From Tetragenococcus sp041859945 (GTDB lineage Bacteria > Bacillota > Bacilli > Lactobacillales > Enterococcaceae), in contig JBFLGC010000017.1 in the NCBI GenBank assembly GCA_041859945.1, forward strand, positions 1 to 48,773: DNA of 48,773 nt, written 5' to 3'. The notes below the pieces were generated by a model that was given only the letters and a program-made list of their open reading frames with translations, searched no databases and was not told the DNA's origin. Shown here one piece after another: positions 42,950 to 48,773 of the stretch (position 1 is the stretch's first letter; each line of letters begins with the position of its first letter). Both the position numbers and the translations under genes were made by a program.

Positions 42950-43105
42950 TTCCCTAAGGATTCTTGTTGCGATTCACGAAAAACCGGATTCGATATCTGT
43001 TTATTTTTTGTGGATACGAAAAGTGAATTTTGGTATCCATTTATTTTTTTAATTCACGGTCACATTAGCTGTGAATCAAAATTAAGGATTCTCGTTCTAT
43101 TAGTT
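42950..43105. repeat. Interleaved inverted and direct repeats
   Basis: Contains direct repeats TAAGGATTCTYGTT (42955 and ~43082) and TTTATTTTTT blocks, inverted TGGATAC/GTATCCA, and alternating GATTCAC, GTGAATT, AATTCAC and GTGAATC arms. Several mutually exclusive hairpins are possible. No gene or known RNA is recognised. The rest of 42888-43293 is AT-rich. Confidence 0.55.
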
Positions 43106-43293
43106 ATTTCCAATACTTTTCAAAAGCATTGAAATAAGAAAATATCAGCTACACAAGAATTTATCCAAAAAAAATAAAGAAAAATCCGATAAAAATTCAA
43201 AAGTAGCTGCTAGAATATGGTACAAAATAGATGGGTAAACATACTAATCATGAAACCCTTATTTTTTTATTTTTTCAGAAAGAAGAGATCGAT

Positions 43294-43650
43294 ATGAAGC
43301 TAATCGAATCACCCATCAACAAGAATATAAATCTAGAAACGACCTTTCCAAACATCAGTAAGTTTATTTTTGATCATACTGCGATCAAGTACTATAAAAT
43401 ATATACCCTGGATCGTATCCAAGTGTTATATATCGACACGTATGATAAAATTCGCCTTATCTTAGTCGACTCTAGACGAAAAATAACTGATTCAGAAGTC
43501 GATTTTGCCATAGCTAATTTACTAATGGTCGATAAAAGTCAATTGAAAATCGATGCGGACATCAAAGATCGGCTAGTACAAGCCGGCGCTAAATTTCATA
43601 AACCTGTAAAAGATATCCTCTTGATCACAAAAGAAGTCGCTGACCAGTAA
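43294..43650 (+). CDS. Unknown protein
   Basis: A 118-residue soluble protein of mixed alpha/beta content (IKYYKIYTLDRIQVLYIDTY, then KIRLILVDSRRKITDSEVDF). No known family recognised. The ATG at 43294 has a purine-rich AGAAGAGAT upstream; an in-frame ATG at 43231 has no site. A good terminator follows, supporting a real transcription unit. Confidence 0.65.
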   Translation: MKLIESPINKNINLETTFPNISKFIFDHTAIKYYKIYTLDRIQVLYIDTYDKIRLILVDSRRKITDSEVDFAIANLLMVDKSQLKIDADIKDRLVQAGAKFHKPVKDILLITKEVADQ

Positions 43651-43684
43651 ACATTGCCAAATCAACCGGTCCAACTATCATGAC

Positions 43685-43723
43685 AAAAATGTCCTTACAA
43701 ATCCTGCTAGGACATTTTTCTTT
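43685..43723 (+). terminator. Terminator of the unknown gene
   Basis: AAAAATGTCCT, 13-base loop, AGGACATTTTT, CTTTT. Confidence 0.88.
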
Positions 43724-43868
43724 TGCCCGGGTAAAGCACCAAAAAAGATTGTAGCTGATCACAAGATCCATTTTTCCTAGAATTGACCAATTCGCTGTGC
43801 TTAGCCTATGACTTAAAACAAAATGACCAAACAAACAAAGCAGTTCTTCTTTGTTTTTTTCTAACGGC

Positions 43869-43926
43869 TAAAAAAGCGAGCACTACTTTCACCATTTTTC
43901 ATCGAAAGTAGTGCTCGTTTTTTTAT
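43869..43926. terminator. Bidirectional terminator of the SDR gene
   Basis: A 14-bp perfect stem, CGAGCACTACTTTC paired with GAAAGTAGTGCTCG, flanked by AAAAAAG and TTTTTTT. Confidence 0.9.
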
Positions 43927-44678
43927 TAGAGACGTAAGTCAGGATAACCAGTGATCTCCCAACCACCATCGATAACTAGTGAAGTTCCGTTGATATAACT
44001 TGCTTCATCGCTAGCTAAGAAAACGGCTGGCTTAGCGATTTCTGAAGGGGCTCCGGCACGTTTAAAGGGGATCCTTTCTTCATAACGACGATTCAGTTCT
44101 TCATTGCCAGTCAAACTACCTGTTAATGGTGTCTTGATCAAACCTGGTAAGACACAATTAACGTTGATATTATAATCAGCCAATTCTAAAGCCGTGTTCT
44201 TCGTCAACATCTCCACACCAGCTTTAGCAGATGAATAAGCCGCCCCAAAGAACATTGGTACATGGGCATTTAACGAAGAAATATTCACGATTTTCCCACT
44301 ATTTTGAGTTCGCATTTGTTGACCAACGTATTTTGTAAATAAAAACACACCATTCAAACAAAGATCGACGGTAAACTTCCAATCTTCATACGATTGATCA
44401 ACGATAAGACCGCTCTTGGAAGCTCCAGCAACTTGAAAAGAGGCATCGATTTTCCCATATGTTTCAACAACATAAGCAACAAAAGACTTCACTTGTTCTT
44501 CATCAGTTACATCGACTTTTTTACCATCGTAAGCGTCATATTCCTTTGTGTATTGATCAAGTGCTTTTTCATTGATATCAGCGGAGACGACTTGGTAGTC
44601 TTTAGCCATTAATTCTTCTGCGATCGCAAAACCGATCCCACTGGCACCACCTGTGACGATTGCTACTTTCTTACCCAT
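43926..44678 (-). CDS. SDR-family oxidoreductase under probable CcpA control
   Basis: A 250-residue classical SDR. TGGASGIGFAIAEEL is the cofactor loop, with Asp in VVSADIN favouring NAD; the catalytic Ser is in NISSLNAH and the Tyr/Lys in YSSAKAGV. ASYINGTSLVIDGGWEI closes it. It is not very similar to the SDR at 25229. The cre-like site at 44724-44737 over the promoter suggests a sugar- or polyol-catabolic role. The ATG has GGAGGAAG upstream. Substrate not identified. Confidence 0.88.
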   Translation of the reverse strand: MGKKVAIVTGGASGIGFAIAEELMAKDYQVVSADINEKALDQYTKEYDAYDGKKVDVTDEEQVKSFVAYVVETYGKIDASFQVAGASKSGLIVDQSYEDWKFTVDLCLNGVFLFTKYVGQQMRTQNSGKIVNISSLNAHVPMFFGAAYSSAKAGVEMLTKNTALELADYNINVNCVLPGLIKTPLTGSLTGNEELNRRYEERIPFKRAGAPSEIAKPAVFLASDEASYINGTSLVIDGGWEITGYPDLRL

Positions 44679-44723
44679 CTATCTTCCTCCTCATAAAAAT
44701 ATCTGTTAAACGATTTCTAAATG

Positions 44724-44737
44724 TGATTCCGTTTACA
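44724..44737 (-). promoter_or_regulatory. cre-like CcpA site
   Basis: On the minus strand TGTAAACGGAATCA agrees with TGWAANCGNTNWCA at all but one position. It overlaps the transcription start predicted from TGATAGAAT (-10 at 44743-44748), a position that gives repression. Confidence 0.65.
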
Positions 44738-44742
44738 AAGTA

Positions 44743-44751
44743 ATTCTATCA
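44743..44751 (-). promoter_or_regulatory. Extended -10 promoter of the SDR gene
   Basis: On the minus strand TGATAGAAT. A clear -35 is missing. Confidence 0.5.
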
Positions 44752-44878
44752 TAAAGCCACTCAAACTCCTATGCTTAACTTGGAAAAAAGACAAATTCTT
44801 ATCTTTAGCTATGGATTTGGCAACTAAACTTTAAAACGATAGCTTTCATAATTGATTGTTTCGTTTTGATACATCACA

Positions 44879-44925
44879 CAAAAAGCGCAAAGTCTACAAT
44901 CAATGTAGAACCTTGCGCTACTTTT
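44879..44925 (-). terminator. Terminator of metG
   Basis: On the minus strand AGCGCAAGGTTCTACA, 5-base loop, TGTAGACTTTGCGCT, TTTTT; a small internal mismatch. Confidence 0.88.
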
Positions 44926-44926
44926 T

Positions 44927-46936
44927 TTACCCTATGATGGCACCATTGGGCATGCCTTTTGGTGCTTGAACGAGTTTCAAATGACCGTCATTGTCTTCGG
45001 CTGAAAGAATCATTCCTTGGCTGATTTGGCCACGGATTTTACGCGCTTTGAGATTGGCCACGATCACGACTTTCGTGCCAATCAAGACACTAGGATCCGG
45101 ATAAAATTCGGCGACACCCGACAAAATTTGACGATCTTGCTTGTCACCCGCACTCAATCGGAATTGTAAGAGCTTATCAGCCCCTTTGACTTTTTGACAA
45201 TCGATGATTTCGGCAACTTTCAATTCGACCTTGTCAAAATCATCAAATTTGACTTCTTTGTCTTTGATCGAAACAAGTTCGGTTGCTTCTGGGTCCCATT
45301 TGACAAAGTCATCGGTCGATTTAGAGCCCTCCGCCATTTTCTTTTGGATATAAGCTACTTCGGCTTCGATATCTAAACGTGGGAAGATCGGGGTCCCCTT
45401 GGCAATGACTTTAGTCCCACTTGGGAATTCCCCAAATTTCAAATCTTTCAAGTCCATGGTATTGGTATCAAGCCCTAATTGATAGAAAATCCGTTTTGGC
45501 GTTTCAGTCATTATCGGTTGCAATAAAATAGCAACGATGCGTAAGCTTTCCGCCAAATGGACCATGACACTATTTAGTTCAGCGCGTTTTTCTTCCGCTT
45601 TTGCCAGTGCCCAAGGTTCCGTTTCATCGATATACTTATTCGCTCGTGAAATGAGTACCCAGACTTCTGATAAAGCAGTACTAAATTCCATGTTATCCAT
45701 CGCTTGCCGGAAACGTCCGACCACATTGGCGGCAGTCGTTGACAATTCGCTATCAAATGGGGTCACTTGCGACTTGTAGTCAGGTACGACACCATCACAA
45801 TATTTATTGATCATGGCAATGGTCCGATTCAACAAATTGCCTAAATCATTGGCTAGATCATAATTGACCCGGGAAACAAAATCTTCTGGGGTAAAAACCC
45901 CGTCACTACCAAACGGGATCGAACGCAGTAAATAATAACGCAAAGGATCCAAACCATAGCGTTCGACTAGCATCTCAGGATAAACGACATTGCCCAAAGA
46001 TTTGGACATCTTGCCATCTTTCATAAGTAACCAACCGTGGCCATAGATTTTTTTAGGTAAAGGCAAATCGAGTGCCATTAACATGATCGGCCAATAGATC
46101 GTATGGAAACGCACGATTTCTTTACCGACCATATGGACATCAGCCGGCCAATATTTTTTGAAGTTGCTATCATCATCTGAACCATAGCCAAGTGCCGTAA
46201 TGTAGTTCGACAAAGCATCGATCCACACATAAACCACGTGTTTAGGATCCGATTTGACCGGAATGCCCCAATCAAAAGTCGTCCGTGAAACAGCCAAGTC
46301 TTCAAGGCCGGGCGCGATAAAGTTTTTGATCATTTCATTCTTACGCGATTCTGGTTGGATGAAATCAGGATGGTCCTTATAATATTGCAAGAGCCGGTCT
46401 GCGTATTTACTCATGCGGAAGAAATACGATTCTTCTTTGACCAATTCGACTTCGTGGCCACTTGGCGCTTTGCCGCCGATCACTTTACCTGCTTCATCGC
46501 GATATACTTCATCTAATTGTGTTTCCGTGAAAAACTCTTCATCAGAAACTGAGTACCAACCTTCGTAAGTACCCAGATAAATATCGCCTTGATCAAGTAA
46601 TTGTTGGAAAATTTGTTGGACGGCTTTTTTGTGATAATCATCGGTGGTCCGAATGAATTTATCATAGCTGATGTCTAACGTTTTCCATAATTTTTTGATA
46701 TCAGCTGCCATTTTGTCGACATATTCTTGCGGTTTCACACCTAGTTCTTCTGCTTTTGTTTGGATTTTTTGACCATGTTCGTCCATGCCGGTCAAATAAA
46801 ACACATCAAAACCCATCAAACGTTTATAGCGAGCTACCGCATCACAGGCGATCGTTGTATAGGAATTTCCGATATGTAATTTACCACTTGGATAATAGAT
46901 CGGCGTGGTGATATAAAAAGTTTCCTTTTCTGCCAT
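44927..46936 (-). CDS. metG: Methionyl-tRNA synthetase
   Basis: A 669-residue class Ia synthetase charging tRNA-Met. TTPIYYPSGKLHIGNSYTTIACD holds the HIGH-type motif, DGKMSKSLGNVVYPE the KMSKS loop, and the C-terminal ~110 residues (FDKVELKVAEIIDCQKVKGADKLLQF onward) form the tRNA-binding domain that dimerises the enzyme. The ATG at 46936 follows a GGGAGGAAG site. No T-box sequence (TGGNACCGCG) is seen in the upstream region. Confidence 0.97.
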   Translation of the reverse strand: MAEKETFYITTPIYYPSGKLHIGNSYTTIACDAVARYKRLMGFDVFYLTGMDEHGQKIQTKAEELGVKPQEYVDKMAADIKKLWKTLDISYDKFIRTTDDYHKKAVQQIFQQLLDQGDIYLGTYEGWYSVSDEEFFTETQLDEVYRDEAGKVIGGKAPSGHEVELVKEESYFFRMSKYADRLLQYYKDHPDFIQPESRKNEMIKNFIAPGLEDLAVSRTTFDWGIPVKSDPKHVVYVWIDALSNYITALGYGSDDDSNFKKYWPADVHMVGKEIVRFHTIYWPIMLMALDLPLPKKIYGHGWLLMKDGKMSKSLGNVVYPEMLVERYGLDPLRYYLLRSIPFGSDGVFTPEDFVSRVNYDLANDLGNLLNRTIAMINKYCDGVVPDYKSQVTPFDSELSTTAANVVGRFRQAMDNMEFSTALSEVWVLISRANKYIDETEPWALAKAEEKRAELNSVMVHLAESLRIVAILLQPIMTETPKRIFYQLGLDTNTMDLKDLKFGEFPSGTKVIAKGTPIFPRLDIEAEVAYIQKKMAEGSKSTDDFVKWDPEATELVSIKDKEVKFDDFDKVELKVAEIIDCQKVKGADKLLQFRLSAGDKQDRQILSGVAEFYPDPSVLIGTKVVIVANLKARKIRGQISQGMILSAEDNDGHLKLVQAPKGMPNGAIIG

Positions 46937-46987
46937 GGGTGATTCTTCCTCCCTTTTTCTAGAAAAAGCTTATTCTTGACTAGTTTA

Positions 46988-47179
46988 TCATAATGGTCTA
47001 GAAAAATAAATAGTGTTGGTCAAAACAAGCGCTAGACCAAGTGAAATTAGCCATTTTTTCACAATGCCTTGCTGAAAACTTTTTAGTTTCAAATAGAAAT
47101 CTTTTTTGCTTCCAACTACACCGTCTTGTGGGGCAAGCTTCCCGTTTCTTCCTCCACATCCTCCTCGAAAGTTCCACAT
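46988..47179 (-). CDS. Possible small membrane protein upstream of metG, weak
   Basis: A 63-codon frame whose last ~30 residues form one hydrophobic helix (WLISLGLALVLTNTIYF) after a basic segment. No ribosome site stands before its ATG and the N-terminal half is unconvincing. Otherwise 46937-47251 shows only AT-rich sequence. Confidence 0.2.
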   Translation of the reverse strand: MWNFRGGCGGRNGKLAPQDGVVGSKKDFYLKLKSFQQGIVKKWLISLGLALVLTNTIYFSRPL

Positions 47180-47251
47180 AAGCCTGATCTCGTAGTATAG
47201 ATGCTGATTTACCTGTAAGACAAATTATGATTATACACACTAAAAAGAAAA

Positions 47252-47280
47252 TTGTTGTTATTCCTTAGATTTGCTATAAT
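47252..47280 (+). promoter_or_regulatory. Promoter of the small membrane protein-Nudix operon
   Basis: TTGTTG (47252-47257), 17-base spacer, consensus TATAAT (47275-47280). Confidence 0.75.
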
Positions 47281-47313
47281 GAGATTAAGAAATTTATTAA
47301 CAAGGAGCGCCCT

Positions 47314-47586
47314 ATGTCGAAAAAACAAAAAATACTGGCGGTAAGTTTCCTGATCGCAACTGGTATCCACCTTTTATTCTGTAATTTTTATCCACAAATC
47401 TATGGTTGGGTGAATCTGCGTGATTTCGTTTCACCCTTCCTCATTTTGACGAAACTTTTTCGTCTTATTTTACTGGCTGTCTTAGCCGCCCTGGGATTTA
47501 AAAATATAGCCAAGAATCGAAAACTACTGATTTATTATTTGACCTTATTTTTCTTTAATTTGGTTTTATTCGTTATCGTTTCTTGA
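47314..47586 (+). CDS. Small three-helix membrane protein
   Basis: A 90-residue protein with three hydrophobic segments (~8-25, 42-62, 70-89) and basic residues between them. No family recognised. Strong AAGGAG site before the ATG. The stop TGA overlaps the GAGGAGGG ribosome site of the next gene, so expression is coupled to the Nudix/winged-helix gene. Confidence 0.75.
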   Translation: MSKKQKILAVSFLIATGIHLLFCNFYPQIYGWVNLRDFVSPFLILTKLFRLILLAVLAALGFKNIAKNRKLLIYYLTLFFFNLVLFVIVS

Positions 47587-47595
47587 GGAGGGATC

Positions 47596-48423
47596 ATGAT
47601 GTTTGCATCGAAAGAAGAAGAAATCAATTATTATGAGCACAAAGCCAGTGAGGCTGAGTATTTGGTTTGGTATAAAGAACAAAATCACGCGAAATATGAA
47701 AAGCCTTCTGTGACCGTCGACATGGTCCTGATGTGTTATGACAAACTAAATGATCAGTTGAAAATTTTGCTGATCCAGAGGAAAGGTAATCCCTACCGTA
47801 ATTCCTGGGCACTACCTGGTGGCTTTGTCGAGCCCAATGAGTCTACGGCCAAAAGTGTGATCCGTGAAACTAAAGAAGAGACGGGCATGGAGATCTCTGC
47901 TTTTAATATTGAACAACTGCACACGTTTAGTCGTCCTGATCGTGATCCACGGGGCTGGGTGATCACTGTTAGCTATTTGGCTTTTATTGGCGAAGAACCA
48001 GTCGTGGCCGGCGATGATGCCGATGATGTCCGTTGGTTTTCATTGGAACGACACGATGATCGCATTTATTTGACGCATGATTCAGTGGCGATCATTCTTG
48101 ATTTAAAGACAGGGGCTTCTTTAGGAAAAGACACACTGGCTTTTGACCATAGTGAAATCATCTTAAAAGCCTTCAATCGGGTGGCTAACAAAATGGAACA
48201 CGAACCCCAAGTCCTACAAGTGCTTGGCGATGGCTTTACGATTACCGAAGCGCGCAAAGTCTTTGCCAAATTTTTAGGCGTCGATTACAAAACGATCGAT
48301 CATTCAAACTTCAAAAAAAGCCAATTGAAATTTTTTGATGAGATTGGTGAACGGCCAGCAGCAATCGGACGTCCTTCTAAAATTTATCGACTCAAAAAAG
48401 AACTATTTGAAAAAGAAAGCTAA
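47596..48423 (+). CDS. Nudix hydrolase with C-terminal winged helix (NrtR-like)
   Basis: A 275-residue two-domain protein. The Nudix domain has an intact box, GFVEPNESTAKSVIRETKEETG, matching G-x5-E-x7-RE-x2-EE-x-G. The C-terminal ~70 residues (EARKVFAKFLGVDYKTIDHSNFKKSQLKFFDEIGE, GRPSKIYRL) match the winged helix of NrtR-type NAD-metabolism regulators. NrtR proteins bind ADP-ribose and repress NAD genes; many have lost the catalytic Glu residues, but here they are kept, so it may be an ADP-ribose pyrophosphatase as well as, or instead of, a repressor. The start is 47596 or 47599 (ATGATG) after GAGGAGGG. Confidence 0.88.
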   Translation: MMFASKEEEINYYEHKASEAEYLVWYKEQNHAKYEKPSVTVDMVLMCYDKLNDQLKILLIQRKGNPYRNSWALPGGFVEPNESTAKSVIRETKEETGMEISAFNIEQLHTFSRPDRDPRGWVITVSYLAFIGEEPVVAGDDADDVRWFSLERHDDRIYLTHDSVAIILDLKTGASLGKDTLAFDHSEIILKAFNRVANKMEHEPQVLQVLGDGFTITEARKVFAKFLGVDYKTIDHSNFKKSQLKFFDEIGERPAAIGRPSKIYRLKKELFEKES

Positions 48424-48427
48424 AATG

Positions 48428-48461
48428 TCGCGGAGCTAGTTTTCGTCTCCGCGATTTTTTT
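48428..48461 (+). terminator. Terminator of the Nudix operon
   Basis: TCGCGGAG, 11-base loop, CTCCGCGA, TTTTTTT. Confidence 0.92.
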
Positions 48462-48521
48462 GTACTTATGACGAGTTTGAGATTTTAAGCTAGCAAATTT
48501 TCTAAAAATGAGCAAGATTTA

Positions 48522-48604
48522 AATCTATGGTGGTTAAAAGCTGAAATCAACAACCATAAAAATATCTACGGTGGTCAAAATCTGAGAGTAACAACCATAA
48601 AAAG
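48522..48604. repeat. Two tandem hairpin repeats, copies 3 and 4
   Basis: Two ~41-bp units, ATCTAYGGTGGT..CAACAACCATAAAA, each able to fold on itself. They are related to the copies at 2806-2845 and 3277-3316, and abut the end of the tnpB element. Confidence 0.75.
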
Positions 48605-48612
48605 CGTAACTC

Positions 48613-48704
48613 GTGAACTACTCACCACTTAGCTAAACCTAACGGTTCTTAACGCTTGAAATGGGAGCTTCTTGGGAATAGAGCGTACTTGCAAGTGTAT
48701 TTCT
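48613..48704 (-). ncRNA. Right end and probable omega-RNA of an IS200/IS605-type element
   Basis: On the minus strand the segment after the tnpB stop reads CCCAAGAAGCTCCCATTTC, a stem region, then TAAGTGGTGAGTAGTTCAC. This is the typical TnpB right-end layout: an AGAAGC..CCC arm, hairpin, and a terminal GAGTAGTTCAC. In such elements this transcript guides TnpB; the guide would begin at 48612 with GAGTTACGC. Confidence 0.6.
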
Positions 48705-48773
48705 TTACTCACAGCGGTGTCTCTTATTTACCAAGCTATCCCCATAGTTCCTACGGTTCTTGTTTGTATCTAA
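48705..48773 (-). CDS. tnpB: C-terminal end of a TnpB (IS200/IS605 OrfB) protein, cut by the window
   Basis: Only 22 codons plus the stop are inside the window. They read NRRNYGDSLVN and end in KRHRCE, resembling the C-terminal tails of Firmicutes TnpB proteins. The call relies mainly on the right-end sequence that follows. Whether the gene is intact cannot be seen. Confidence 0.5.
   Translation of the reverse strand, partial: LDTNKNRRNYGDSLVNKRHRCE

Noticed and set aside
46937..47240. T-box riboswitch upstream of metG
   Set aside because: No TGGNACCGCG T-box sequence or specifier-type stem was found.

Overview
This window looks like a chromosomal segment of a low-to-moderate GC lactic acid bacterium of the order Lactobacillales, most likely Enterococcus or a close relative. 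The evidence is a suf operon in the order sufC-sufD-sufS-sufU, an ABC-F protein closely resembling enterococcal Lsa, EfrAB/LmrCD-type ABC half-transporters, mannose-family PTS genes, an AzoR-type azoreductase and strong AGGAGG ribosome binding sites. No tRNA, rRNA or CRISPR array was seen. All calls come from reading the sequence; no database search was run.

Layout. 1-2700: an alpha-1,6-glucosidase (cut by the window edge) and a GH172 (DUF2961) protein, behind a MalR/LacI-type operator. 2700-3580: a repeat-rich gap. 3584-7004: an acyltransferase / GT8 / GT8 / acyltransferase cluster. 7070-8983: serA and a hexapeptide acetyltransferase. 9317-12758: a heterodimeric ABC exporter. 12999-18227: a mannose-family PTS plus alpha-1,6-glucosidase operon facing a DeoR-family regulator. 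18224-20118: a class C group II intron lodged between that regulator and the suf operon (20153-23909), which lacks sufB. 24567-27407: a GNAT acetyltransferase, an SDR plus KdgT-like permease pair, and a zinc-ribbon membrane protein. 27540-30161: pnp and rpsO with structured leaders. 30631-34714: a Cys-less rhodanese, azoreductase, AI-2E family protein, orphan sorbitol-type IIA, lactonase and a small unknown protein. 34901-37110: an Lsa-like ABC-F gene with an attenuator leader, then a YbaK deacylase. 37212-38916: an ISL3-family insertion sequence. 39087-42878: an unknown protein and a P-type cation ATPase behind a yybP-ykoY manganese riboswitch. 43294-48423: an unknown protein, a CcpA-type-regulated SDR, metG, a small membrane protein and a Nudix/winged-helix protein. 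48613-48773: the right end of an IS200/IS605-type tnpB element with a probable omega-RNA.

How the parts work together. Two carbohydrate modules (GH172 + GH13 and PTS + GH13) point to use of alpha-1,6-linked glucosides and fructose- or arabinose-containing sugars. Several genes appear to be controlled by RNA in their leaders: the Mn2+ riboswitch, the Lsa-type uORF/attenuator, a long hairpin before pnp, and a probable rpsO leader.

The most unusual material is outside the genes: at least one dispersed intergenic element of about 150-210 bp in three copies plus a fragment, and several arrays of tandem hairpins of about 41-44 bp. The two complete mobile elements both sit immediately beside intrinsic terminators.
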